Source: UBA830 sp038146925 (GTDB taxonomy: Bacteria > Pseudomonadota > Alphaproteobacteria > MPNO01 > UBA830). From it: DNA of 64,000 nucleotides. The DNA is taken from positions 282,983-346,982 of the forward strand of contig JAYQSP010000008.1 in assembly GCA_038146925.1 (NCBI GenBank), read 5' to 3'. The notes beneath the pieces were generated by a model, which had not been told where the DNA came from, ran no database searches, and saw nothing but the letters and a program-made list of their open reading frames with translations. How positions within the stretch are numbered: position 1 is the first letter of the stretch; every line of letters begins with the position of its first letter. The position numbers and the translations under genes are program-made. This document shows, piece by piece, positions 28,286 through 35,891 of this stretch.

Positions 28286-29284
28286 TTACGGGAGCAGAAC
28301 GCTCATCCCGGTGGTTGCCCGGCTTTCCATGTCGCGGTGGGCGTCGGCGACGGCGGTCAGCGGGTAGGTGTGTTCGACCGGAATGTTGACGATACCGCGC
28401 GATACCACGTCGATCAGGTCCTGCGCGCGGTCGAGCATTTCTTCGCGGTTGCGTACATGCCAAAGATAGGCCGCGCTGGTGACGGAGAGTGATCCCATGT
28501 GATTGAGCCGGAATATATCGAACGGCGGGATCGGCCCCGATGCCGTGCCGTAGGACACCATCAGACCCCTGGGGCGCAGGCAGTGCAGCGATTCCTCGAA
28601 GGTGTCAGCGCCGACCGCGTCGAACACCACCGGGACGCCCTGGCCGGCGGTCAGGGATTTGACGGCGGCGACCACGTCGTCGCGATCGCGGACGAGCGTG
28701 TGGTGACAACCGGCATTCGCGGCGTGCGTCTCTTTCCCTTCCGAGCCGACGATTCCGATCACCCGGGCACCCAGGTGGTTCGCCCACTGACACAGGATCT
28801 GTCCGACGCCGCCGGCGGCGGCGTGGACGGCGATCGTGTCGCCAGGACCGACCGGGTAAACGTCGTGGATCAGGTAGTGAGCAGTGAGGCCCTTGGTCGT
28901 CATCGCTGCGGCAGTGGCGTCGTCGATATTGTCGGGCAGCACAATCAGCCGGTCGGCGCTCATGGTGCGCGCTTCGCAATAGGAGCCGCGCGGCAGCGCA
29001 TGTCCGCCGCTCGAATAGGCGACCCTGTCGCCGACCGAGACGAATTCCACGCCGTCGCCGACCGCTTCCACCACGCCGGCGCCCTCGGAGCCGAGGCAGC
29101 CCGGCAGCTCGGGGAGGGGGTAGCGTCCGTTCCGGGTGTGGATGTCCGCAAAGTTCACGCCGATCGCCGTGTGGCGGAGACGGACTTCGCCCGCACCCGG
29201 CTGAGCCAGCGGGATTGAATCCATTTGAAGTACCTCCGGCCCGCCATAGGCGTGCACCCGGATCGCGTTTGTCGTGTCGGTCAT
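28286..29284 (-). CDS. Zinc-independent MDR oxidoreductase, quinone-oxidoreductase-like
   Basis: A 332-residue medium-chain reductase. The segments NFADIHTRNGRYPLPELPGCLGSEGAGVVEAVG and GDTIAVHAAAGGVGQILCQWANHLGARVIGIVGSEGK (NADPH Rossmann motif) match Qor-type NADPH:quinone reductases. The structural zinc cysteines of alcohol dehydrogenases are absent. It could reduce quinoid or enone intermediates of ring degradation. It is 29 bases from the Rieske beta-subunit gene upstream in the same direction. Confidence 0.92.
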   Translation of the reverse strand: MTDTTNAIRVHAYGGPEVLQMDSIPLAQPGAGEVRLRHTAIGVNFADIHTRNGRYPLPELPGCLGSEGAGVVEAVGDGVEFVSVGDRVAYSSGGHALPRGSYCEARTMSADRLIVLPDNIDDATAAAMTTKGLTAHYLIHDVYPVGPGDTIAVHAAAGGVGQILCQWANHLGARVIGIVGSEGKETHAANAGCHHTLVRDRDDVVAAVKSLTAGQGVPVVFDAVGADTFEESLHCLRPRGLMVSYGTASGPIPPFDIFRLNHMGSLSVTSAAYLWHVRNREEMLDRAQDLIDVVSRGIVNIPVEHTYPLTAVADAHRDMESRATTGMSVLLP

Positions 29285-29313
29285 CTCCGTCGTCCCCGTT
29301 ATTGGCAGACAGC

Positions 29314-29796
29314 CTAGAAGGGGACGTTAAGCCCGTCCATCATGCTGTCGCAATTCACCAGTTCGACCTTCTTCCAGCATAGCTCGAAGCTGCTGCCCTT
29401 GTTGCGCAGGCCGTGCCAGTAAGTGCCTCCGAACATACGCTGCTTGTTGCGCCGGTATTCAATCATCTGGAATTTTGACCGGACCGTCAGCTCGCCGTCT
29501 TCTTCGCCTTCGACCGTTGCATTGGCGATCATGCGTGTCGTACGGGACCGGGGCGACTGTGCGTGCAGATTGCCTGTGGTCAGGCGGCGTACCCGCGTTT
29601 CCAGCAGTTTCCGGTCGTCATACATCAGCGACACGGTGGTACGCGGGTCGGTCTGGCCTTCCTCGATAGGCAGCCAGTACCAGCCGGTGTCGGCAAAAAG
29701 GCCAAGCCAGTCCTCCCAGCGGCGTTCGTCCAGCAGGCGGGCTTCGCTGATCAGAAAGGCAACGATTTCGTCGGAGGCAATGTGCGGCAAATTCAT
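29314..29796 (-). CDS. Ring-hydroxylating dioxygenase beta subunit
   Basis: A 160-residue small subunit with the SnoaL-like cone fold of the dioxygenase beta family: EIVAFLISEARLLDERRWEDWLGLFADTGWYWLPIEEGQTDP, then SLMYDDRKLLETRVRRLTTG and an RRNKQRMFGGTYWHGLR segment. It lies 4 bases after the alpha-subunit gene, so the two form an alpha-beta terminal oxygenase. No ferredoxin or reductase gene is adjacent; electron supply must come from elsewhere. Confidence 0.92.
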   Translation of the reverse strand: MNLPHIASDEIVAFLISEARLLDERRWEDWLGLFADTGWYWLPIEEGQTDPRTTVSLMYDDRKLLETRVRRLTTGNLHAQSPRSRTTRMIANATVEGEEDGELTVRSKFQMIEYRRNKQRMFGGTYWHGLRNKGSSFELCWKKVELVNCDSMMDGLNVPF

Positions 29797-29800
29797 GTTC

Positions 29801-31123
29801 TCAGGCCGCCGTCATGTAGTCGAGCCAGGCGTCGTACATATTCCGGATATACACCTCGCTGGTGGAATCCTTGCCCTGCTTTCCGCCGTGTTCGTCCGGG
29901 CTGTCTGTCTGGTATCCCCGCCCGACCTCGATCCAGTCGGCGCCGCCCGACGTCACCCCGACGCCAATGCGGCCGTAGGTTTCCAGATCGTCGGTCAGGA
30001 CGAGCGATCCGGTGCCGTTGGTCACGTTGGAAAAGGCGACCGTGTCTTCGAACATTTTCTCCGGTGCGCCCTTCATGCGGAACATGTAGTTGCATACTTC
30101 GGTCCGATCGACCGCGATGGGATGTACGACGCGGAACTGGCGGAACTGGCTCATGAACGAGATGTTGGGATAGACGTTCGAGTTCCAGCGCGTCACCTCC
30201 AGGATGCGTTTCGCCTCTTCCGGGCCTTTTCTGTTCTCCAGCGCCGCGATGTATTCGGCGAAGACGTCGTCTCTCCTCGCGGCGACGAGTTTCTCGTCGT
30301 CGTGATAGTCGCCCAGAAAGGAATGGCCGTTGGGGTATGTCCAGATGCCTATCTGTTCCTGCCACATCTTGTAGGGTGCTCCGTTCTGGCGCATCTGCCG
30401 GACGGCGATTTCGCCGGTGCCGTCGGTATGGACTTCGTCGTCCTGTTCCCGCGCGGCCTCGATAGAGGATTCGTGAACGAACAGGGGATGGGCAGCATCG
30501 CACAGATTTTCCAGATACAGCTTCCAGTTTCCGTCGAAGGCGTGTTTGAAAACGCCGCCTGCGATCTCGATCTCGCCGTCCGGCGCACGATCCACCATGT
30601 CGTCGAATGACGTGGCCATGTAACCGAGATGATCGGTCAGGTTCGGCCCGTCCTTTGCCAACGAGGCGAAGATGAAGCCGCGATAGCTCTCGACCCGTGG
30701 TGCGCGGACCATCGCCGTGCTGGGGTCTTCCGGATTGAAATGCGCCGGGTAGCCGTGTTGCAGCGGGACGCGGATCAGCTTGCCCGTCGTATCGTAGGCC
30801 CAGCCGTGATAGCAGCAGACGAATTCCTCGGCATTCCCGGAATCTTCTGCAACGACAAGGGCGCCGCGATGGGCGCACTGGTTATGAATGACGTGAATCC
30901 CGCCGTCGCTGTGGCGGGTCAGCACCATGGGGCGCCGTCCGATGCGGGTGGTCACGAAGTCGCCCGGGTTTTTGATCTGGCTTTCGTGCCCGACATAGAT
31001 CCAGGCGCGGTCGAAAATACGCTCCATCTCCAGCTCGAATATTTCCGGGTCGGCATAGACGCGGCGATGCACCCGTCCGGGCTGAATGAGCGAACTGATA
31101 TCGGCGGCATTGTCCAGCGGCAT
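29801..31123 (-). CDS. Ring-hydroxylating dioxygenase alpha subunit (Rieske)
   Basis: A 440-residue large subunit. Rieske ligands are Cys83/His85 (NQCAHRG) and Cys103/His106 (CCYHGW). The catalytic iron site is LENLCDAAHPLFVH with Asp209, His212 and His217. It opens a seven-gene reverse-strand cluster that ends with UbiD. The enzyme adds dioxygen to an aromatic ring; sequence length and a beta partner suggest the benzoate/aryl-carboxylate type rather than the phthalate type found at 20001. Transcription begins in the palindrome-bearing gap next to the TetR gene. Confidence 0.93.
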   Translation of the reverse strand: MPLDNAADISSLIQPGRVHRRVYADPEIFELEMERIFDRAWIYVGHESQIKNPGDFVTTRIGRRPMVLTRHSDGGIHVIHNQCAHRGALVVAEDSGNAEEFVCCYHGWAYDTTGKLIRVPLQHGYPAHFNPEDPSTAMVRAPRVESYRGFIFASLAKDGPNLTDHLGYMATSFDDMVDRAPDGEIEIAGGVFKHAFDGNWKLYLENLCDAAHPLFVHESSIEAAREQDDEVHTDGTGEIAVRQMRQNGAPYKMWQEQIGIWTYPNGHSFLGDYHDDEKLVAARRDDVFAEYIAALENRKGPEEAKRILEVTRWNSNVYPNISFMSQFRQFRVVHPIAVDRTEVCNYMFRMKGAPEKMFEDTVAFSNVTNGTGSLVLTDDLETYGRIGVGVTSGGADWIEVGRGYQTDSPDEHGGKQGKDSTSEVYIRNMYDAWLDYMTAA

Positions 31124-31156
31124 GGCCTTTAGTCCCCGTGTGAGTTCCGGTGTGAC

Positions 31157-31179
31157 GAAGCGTCGAAATGAAACGCTTC
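31157..31179. promoter_or_regulatory. Inverted repeat in the divergent promoter region
   Basis: A perfect 7-bp inverted repeat GAAGCGT...ACGCTTC with 9 bases between arms, 34 bases before the oxygenase alpha start codon. It could be a regulator site or a 5'-leader hairpin for the oxygenase mRNA. The symmetry is certain, the function is not. Confidence 0.45.
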
Positions 31180-31188
31180 CATAAAACG

Positions 31189-31202
31189 ATACTGTACAGT
31201 AT
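31189..31202. promoter_or_regulatory. Perfect 14-bp palindrome, likely TetR operator
   Basis: ATACTGTACAGTAT is fully self-complementary and lies between the divergent dioxygenase and TetR genes, 13 bases before the TetR ATG. TetR-family operators are typically short palindromes of this kind in a shared promoter. The surrounding AT-rich sequence would also suit promoter elements in both directions. Binding by the adjacent regulator is inferred from position. Confidence 0.7.
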
Positions 31203-31214
31203 AGTATTAATATT

Positions 31215-31853
31215 ATGATCGGGACGAGTCAATTGACGCATTCGACCGGGACGCGCCGTCAGCGCAATGCCGCGGACAAGCGCCGCGTCATCCTGCGGGG
31301 CGCCCGGGAGGTCTTCATGGCGCATGGTTTCGGCGGCGCCAGCATGGATGCCATCGCCGACGCCGCATCCGTGTCCAAGATGACTCTTTATCGCTATTTC
31401 GACAGCAAGGAAGCGTTGTTCGCCGGCCTGATCGAGGAACAGTGCGAGCGCATTCTGGAGCAGGATCCGGCCGCGCCTTTGGCCGGGTTGCAGGTTCGCG
31501 AGGCATTGACGCGGTTCGGCGAACGTTTGCTGGAGATCGTCTATGCCCCGGAAACACTGGCTTTGCACCGGATTGTGCTGGCGGAGGTACATCGTTTCCC
31601 GGAACTCGGGATACTGTTCTACAGGTCGGGCCCCGAACGCAATATCTCGGCACTCGCCGAGTATCTTGCCAATCTCGCCGCAGAGGGGCGCCTTGCGGTC
31701 GACGAACCCCGCAAATCCGCGGAGGAATTCTTCGAACTGGTGCGCGGCTATACCCATCTGAGGCTGCTTCTCGGGGTCGATGCGCCGCCCCATCCGGCGG
31801 CGATCAAAAAGCAGGTCGCCCGGGCGGTCGAGACGGTCCTGAAAACGCTGTAG
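31215..31853 (+). CDS. TetR/AcrR-family transcriptional regulator
   Basis: A 212-residue regulator. The N-terminal helix-turn-helix is at about residues 35-62 (GFGGASMDAIADAASVSKMTLYRYFDSKEALFAGLIEEQ), preceded by a basic arm (TRRQRNAADKRR). The C-terminal ligand domain resembles the AefR-like group (VLAEVHRFPELGILFYRSGPERN). It is transcribed away from the dioxygenase cluster, with its probable operator in the 91-base gap, so it most likely represses that cluster and itself until an aromatic effector binds. Confidence 0.92.
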   Translation: MIGTSQLTHSTGTRRQRNAADKRRVILRGAREVFMAHGFGGASMDAIADAASVSKMTLYRYFDSKEALFAGLIEEQCERILEQDPAAPLAGLQVREALTRFGERLLEIVYAPETLALHRIVLAEVHRFPELGILFYRSGPERNISALAEYLANLAAEGRLAVDEPRKSAEEFFELVRGYTHLRLLLGVDAPPHPAAIKKQVARAVETVLKTL

Positions 31854-31924
31854 GCCCGCGCGAACGGTATGGTTCGCATAAATCCCTGTGTTAGACTTCC
31901 TCCGCACAATTTCGGAGACGGATC

Positions 31925-32713
31925 ATGAATGCGACGGCGGTAAGGGACATCTCGGGCGCTTCGCTCAGAGGACAGGTCAGCGAGGAAGAATGGCAGGTGC
32001 GCGTCGACCTGGCGGGGGCATACCGGCTGGCGCATCTCCACGGCTGGACGACGACGCTGATATACAACCACATCTCCGCCCGCATCCCCGGTCCGGAGCA
32101 TCATTTTCTGCTTAATCCGTTCGGGTTGCGCTGGGACGAGGTCACGGCGTCGAACCTGGTGAAAATCGATCTAGACGGCAATATCCTCGACGACACGCCG
32201 CACAGGATCAACAATGCCGGCTACACCATTCACAGCGCTATCCATGCCGCACGCGAAGACGCCATGTGCGTCATCCATACCCATACCGAAGCCGGCATGG
32301 CGGTCTCTGCGCTGGACGACGGCCTGATCTATACCAATCAGGACGCAATGATGTTCTACGGTCATACGGCCTATCACGACTTTGAAGGCATTGCCCTGGA
32401 TCTGTCCGAACGGGAACGGCTGGTCGAGGATCTCGGTGACAAAAAGGTCATGATCCTGCGCAACCACGGTCTGCTGACCACCGGCAACACAATCGGCGAT
32501 GCATGGGTGCAGATGTATTTTCTGGAAAAGGTCTGTTCCGCGCAGCTCGCGCTGCTGTCGGCGGCTGCGGCGTCAGGCCAGAAAATCCGCTATCCGTCGA
32601 AGGAAGTCTGCGAGCATACGGCGAAACAGTACGACGACAACGGCACCGGCGAACGCGAATGGCCTGCCCTGTTGCGTCAGCTCGACGACGTCACCACCGA
32701 CTACATGGTCTGA
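31925..32713 (+). CDS. Class II aldolase/adducin family protein
   Basis: A 262-residue protein with the zinc-binding histidines of the class II aldolase fold: His118 and His120 (VIHTHTEAG) and His181 (LRNHGLLTTG). Core sequence YNHISARIPGPEHHFLLNPFGLRWDEVTASNLVKIDLDG matches the large group of uncharacterised aldolase-like proteins in catabolic clusters, some of which act as hydratases or decarboxylases. It is separated by 71 bases from the TetR gene and by 3 bases from the next gene, so it heads a three-gene unit ending with msrB. Confidence 0.88.
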   Translation: MNATAVRDISGASLRGQVSEEEWQVRVDLAGAYRLAHLHGWTTTLIYNHISARIPGPEHHFLLNPFGLRWDEVTASNLVKIDLDGNILDDTPHRINNAGYTIHSAIHAAREDAMCVIHTHTEAGMAVSALDDGLIYTNQDAMMFYGHTAYHDFEGIALDLSERERLVEDLGDKKVMILRNHGLLTTGNTIGDAWVQMYFLEKVCSAQLALLSAAAASGQKIRYPSKEVCEHTAKQYDDNGTGEREWPALLRQLDDVTTDYMV

Positions 32714-32716
32714 TCA

Positions 32717-33451
32717 ATGTCAGCGACTGTCGATGAAATCGCGCCGGATCTGTTCCGGATCACCTGCTTCGTGGAAGCGGCAAACTTTCAGTTCTCGTCC
32801 TTCCTCGTGCGGGACGACGAGCCCATGCTCTATCACACCAACCTGCGCGGATTGTTCCACGACATAAAGGATGGCGTCGCGTCGGTACTGGATCCGGCGA
32901 CCATCCGCTGGATCGGGTTCAGCCATTTCGAATCCGATGAATGCGGCGCGCTGAACGAATGGCTTGCGATCGCTCCGCACGCCGAACCGGTCTGCAGCTT
33001 CGTCGGTGCGCGCACCAGCGTCGGCGATTTTGCCGACCGTCCGCCCCGCGTGCTGGAAGCGGATGAACGCATCGAGACCGGGTCGCACAGTTTCCGGGTG
33101 ATTGAGACCAAGCACGTCCCGCACGGCTGGGACGCCAGCTTGATGTTCGAAGAAACGGCGTCGACCCTGTTCTGTTCCGATCTGATCGGACAGGGCGGCA
33201 ATGTCGAGGCACTGACCGACCGCGATATCGTCGGCCGGTCGCAGGATTACAACGAGCGCCAGGCTGCAGGGCCGATGTCAGGTGCCGTGCCGTTTACCGA
33301 CGAGACGCTTCCTATACTCGAAAGCCTCGCCGCCCTAAATCCATTAACGCTGGCCTGCATGCACGGTTCCAGCTTCAACGGCGACGGCGGACAGGCCCTG
33401 CGGGAATTCGGCGCCATGCTGGAAAATCTGAACGCGAAGAACGGACACTGA
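32717..33451 (+). CDS. MBL-fold metallohydrolase, flavodiiron-like site
   Basis: A 244-residue metallo-beta-lactamase-fold protein. The first metal motif is SHFESDECG, an H-x-E-x-D form seen in the oxygen-binding diiron (flavodiiron/ODP) branch rather than the HxHxDH of lactamases. Later ligands are the His in TKHVPHGWD, the Asp in LFCSDLIGQGG and the His in CMHGSSFNGDGG. There is no flavodoxin domain. Likely a diiron oxygen- or NO-related sensor or reductase module; the partner is unknown. It follows the aldolase gene by 3 bases. Confidence 0.82.
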   Translation: MSATVDEIAPDLFRITCFVEAANFQFSSFLVRDDEPMLYHTNLRGLFHDIKDGVASVLDPATIRWIGFSHFESDECGALNEWLAIAPHAEPVCSFVGARTSVGDFADRPPRVLEADERIETGSHSFRVIETKHVPHGWDASLMFEETASTLFCSDLIGQGGNVEALTDRDIVGRSQDYNERQAAGPMSGAVPFTDETLPILESLAALNPLTLACMHGSSFNGDGGQALREFGAMLENLNAKNGH

Positions 33452-33457
33452 GGAAAA

Positions 33458-33859
33458 ATGGTCGAAAAGATCAAGAAAACCGAAGAGGAATGGCGACAAC
33501 AACTGACGGAAGAGGAATTCTACGTCACCCGTCAGCACGGCACCGAACGCGCTTTTACCGGCGAATACGACCAGTGCAAGGACCCCGGGATCTATACGTG
33601 CCGATGCTGCGGACATCCGCTGTTTGATGCCGATCATAAATTCGATTCCGGTACCGGCTGGCCGAGCTTCTATCAGCCGATGAACAACTATGCCGTGGAA
33701 ACCAAATCAGACTGGTCGATGCTGATGAAGCGGACAGAGGTGCTGTGTGCGCGCTGCGACGCGCATCTTGGGCACGTGTTTCCCGACGGGCCGATGCCGA
33801 CCGGGCAGCGCTATTGCATGAATTCCGCGTCGTTGAAACTGAAACCGAAGGACGACTGA
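33458..33859 (+). CDS. msrB: Peptide-methionine (R)-S-oxide reductase
   Basis: MsrB reduces the R-sulfoxide of methionine in proteins, with thioredoxin as donor. The 133-residue protein shows zinc cysteines Cys48 and Cys51 (CRCCGH) with Cys97 and Cys100 (CARCDAH). The substrate motif DSGTGWPSFYQP and catalytic Cys120 in GQRYCMNSASL are present. It follows the MBL gene by 6 bases; the association of a diiron oxygen-type protein with an oxidative repair enzyme is notable. No signal peptide, so cytoplasmic. Confidence 0.95.
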   Translation: MVEKIKKTEEEWRQQLTEEEFYVTRQHGTERAFTGEYDQCKDPGIYTCRCCGHPLFDADHKFDSGTGWPSFYQPMNNYAVETKSDWSMLMKRTEVLCARCDAHLGHVFPDGPMPTGQRYCMNSASLKLKPKDD

Positions 33860-33874
33860 GCTTCTGCAGGCTGC

Positions 33875-34144
33875 TCAGTAATCTGCGTAGGATTTTTCCT
33901 CCACGATCTGGGCGCCAAGCATAGTGTTGATTTCGCGCTTGATGCCGGCGTGTTCGTCGTTGAACCGGTATACGGACCGCGCCAGCTCCATGAATTTCTC
34001 TCCGAAATCTTCTTCCCGCTCGCAGAGGCGGATTTCGTCTTCGATTTCCCACAATTTTTCGTTCACCGCTCTCAGCCGGCCGCTGAGTTCGCGTATCTGA
34101 TCGGATGTCTCGATCGCCAGTTCTCGGGCATTCGAATGGGTCAT
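33875..34144 (-). pseudogene. DUF6165 family protein, truncated at the N-terminus
   Basis: Up to 89 residues ending EKLWEIEDEIRLCEREEDFGEKFMELARSVYRFNDEHAGIKREINTMLG and EEKSYADY, which is the conserved C-terminal half of DUF6165 as I recall the family. The first part of the domain is not in this frame. Reading upstream of the ATG gives ERIDDEWKRANVTYEL, matching the family, and then a stop codon. The lost start lies in the TPR gene's frame, so this is the 3' part of a damaged or fused gene. Translation could still start at the ATG overlapping the TPR stop. Confidence 0.6.
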
Positions 34145-34521
34145 AAGTTCGTAGGTGACGTTGGCGCGTTTCCATTCGTCGTCGATGCGTTCTCGGCCTT
34201 AATCGCATCCTTATGGCGGCCCAGCGCTTTGAGAGCATTCCCCAGGTCGCACAGGATTTCCGGGCGCTGCGGGTCCAGCTTGGCGGCCTTAATCAGCAGC
34301 TGGACGGTGCGTTCTTTCACGCCGTTCTGCCGCGCGATCAACCCCAGCTTGTGATGCGCGCCGGCATGCCGGCCGTCTTTCTTCGCGACCTTTTTGTATA
34401 TCGCCTCCGCTTTGTCGGTACGGCGGGCACGAAAATACGCCAGCGCCGACTCCATCTGTTCGTCGGCATAGACGCCGCGGGAGGTTTCGCGGTTAAGCGC
34501 TGGAGCGGCTGCGGTCGACAT
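34141..34521 (-). CDS. TPR-repeat protein fragment, 3' end frameshifted
   Basis: A 126-residue protein with about two tetratricopeptide repeats (ALAYFRARRTDKAEAIYKKV, GAHHKLGLIARQNGVKERTVQLLIKAAKLDP, EILCDLGNALKALGRHKDAIKA). After IKAE the sequence turns into a low-complexity tail (NASTTNGNAPTSPTNL) that is not TPR-like. In the alternative frame the DUF6165 sequence begins at that same point. It is best read as the 5' part of a former larger gene now joined to DUF6165 with a 2-base frame offset. TPR proteins scaffold protein contacts; no specific partner can be named. Confidence 0.6.
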   Translation of the reverse strand: MSTAAAPALNRETSRGVYADEQMESALAYFRARRTDKAEAIYKKVAKKDGRHAGAHHKLGLIARQNGVKERTVQLLIKAAKLDPQRPEILCDLGNALKALGRHKDAIKAENASTTNGNAPTSPTNL

Positions 34522-34588
34522 TCGGTAGCCAGGCCATGGTTGATTCCGTGACCGGACAATAGGTGGGAAACCTTTACAAAGCCTTGCG

Positions 34589-34939
34589 TCAGACGGCAGC
34601 GATGGCGGTCATCTCGACGCGGATTTCGGGCGACGCCAGCGGCGCGCCGACGGTTGTGCGCGCCGGCGCGTTCGGACCGTCGACCCAATCGTCCCAGATC
34701 GCGTTCATGGCCGGAAATTCCGCCATATCCGCCATGTAGATTGTTACCGACAGGAGTTTCGACTTGTCAGAGCCCATTTCGGCCAAAGTCGCGTCCAGCC
34801 GGCCCAGAACATCCGCGGTTTGCGCCGAGATATCGCCCGAACGGTCGCGGGCGACGTGGCCCATGGTGTAGATTGTGTCGCCGTGACGCACGGCCTTGCT
34901 CATCCGGGGGCCGGGATCGATCCTGTTGATATCGGTCAT
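34589..34939 (-). CDS. RidA-family protein lacking the catalytic Arg
   Basis: A 116-residue Rid-family trimer-forming protein: AVRHGDTIYTMGHVARDRSGDISAQTADVLGRLDATLAEMG, then LLSVTIYMADMAEFPAMNAIWDDW and the closing EIRVEMTAIA. At the position of the Arg that binds the imine carboxylate in RidA (usually R-L-A-x-P), this protein reads PLASP. It therefore probably lacks 2-aminoacrylate deaminase activity and may act on other enamines or be regulatory. The ATG at 34939 follows GGAAGAAAAG; the longer frame to 35080 has no homology. Confidence 0.85.
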   Translation of the reverse strand: MTDINRIDPGPRMSKAVRHGDTIYTMGHVARDRSGDISAQTADVLGRLDATLAEMGSDKSKLLSVTIYMADMAEFPAMNAIWDDWVDGPNAPARTTVGAPLASPEIRVEMTAIAAV

Positions 34940-35036
34940 TCTTTTCTTCCTTCCGCTTGCAGTATCGCAATCGACGCTAGGATAGTCGGCTGACGCCGTC
35001 TGGGCTATCCTGCCCGCCAAACGACGGAGGCGATTC

Positions 35037-35891
35037 ATGATCCTGATTACCAGTGCAGGCGGAAAAACTGGCCGTGCCATGATCGCGGCCTTTGCCGCAT
35101 CCGGAGAACCGGTTCGCGCGATGATGCGCCGATCCGATGCGGATGACGAACTGCGTGCCCTCGGCGCTGCCGAAATATTTCATGGCGATCTCGCCAATCC
35201 GGCGGACGCGGCAGCGGCGGCTCAGGGGTGCCGGGCCATTTACTATATCTGCCCGAACATGATCGAGAACGAAAAGGAAATCGGCGACAGCATTATCGCG
35301 GCGGCGAAATCCGCGAATGTCGAGCGACTGGTCTTTCATTCCGTTTTGCACACCCAGATTCAGGCACTGAAACATCACTGGAACCGGCTGTTCGTCGAGG
35401 AAGCGATCATCGAATCGGGTGTGCCGTTCAGCATTCTGCAGGTCGGATCCTATTACCAGAACATGCTGCCCGGATGGTCGAAGATGCTTGAAACCGGCGT
35501 GCACGCGATGGCGTACGAGGTCGACGCGCCGATGAGCCTTGTCGATCTCGACGACGTATCGGAAGCCGCGATCCGCGTGCTGAACGATCCGAGATGCGCC
35601 AACGGCATCTTCGAGATCTGCGGACCCGTGATTACGCTGACCGAAAAGGCTGAGATCCTGACCCGCGTCCTGGGACAACAGATCGAAGCCCGGAAACTGT
35701 CGCCGGAACAGGCGGTAGCGCACGCAGCCCATATGGGGGTGGCGGCGTTCGGCCAGGACTGCATGCGGCGCATGTTCGCGCATTATGATATTCACGGACT
35801 GGTCGGCTCGCCGCGCATTCTGGAATGGATACTGGGCCGTCCGCCGGCGGATTTCGAGACCTTCGCCAGGCGGGTCGCCGCATCCGGCTGA
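35037..35891 (+). CDS. NmrA-like NAD(P)-binding protein
   Basis: A 284-residue atypical short-chain dehydrogenase. It begins with the Rossmann motif MILITSAGGKTGRAMIAAF, then GEPVRAMMRR and LGAAEIFHGDLANPADAAAAAQGCRAIYYI. The catalytic YxxxK is not evident, as in NmrA/HSCARG redox sensors and some isoflavone-reductase-like proteins. A strong GGAGG precedes the start by 7 bases. Its stop overlaps the start of the GST gene (TGATG), so the two are cotranslated. Confidence 0.85.
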   Translation: MILITSAGGKTGRAMIAAFAASGEPVRAMMRRSDADDELRALGAAEIFHGDLANPADAAAAAQGCRAIYYICPNMIENEKEIGDSIIAAAKSANVERLVFHSVLHTQIQALKHHWNRLFVEEAIIESGVPFSILQVGSYYQNMLPGWSKMLETGVHAMAYEVDAPMSLVDLDDVSEAAIRVLNDPRCANGIFEICGPVITLTEKAEILTRVLGQQIEARKLSPEQAVAHAAHMGVAAFGQDCMRRMFAHYDIHGLVGSPRILEWILGRPPADFETFARRVAASG

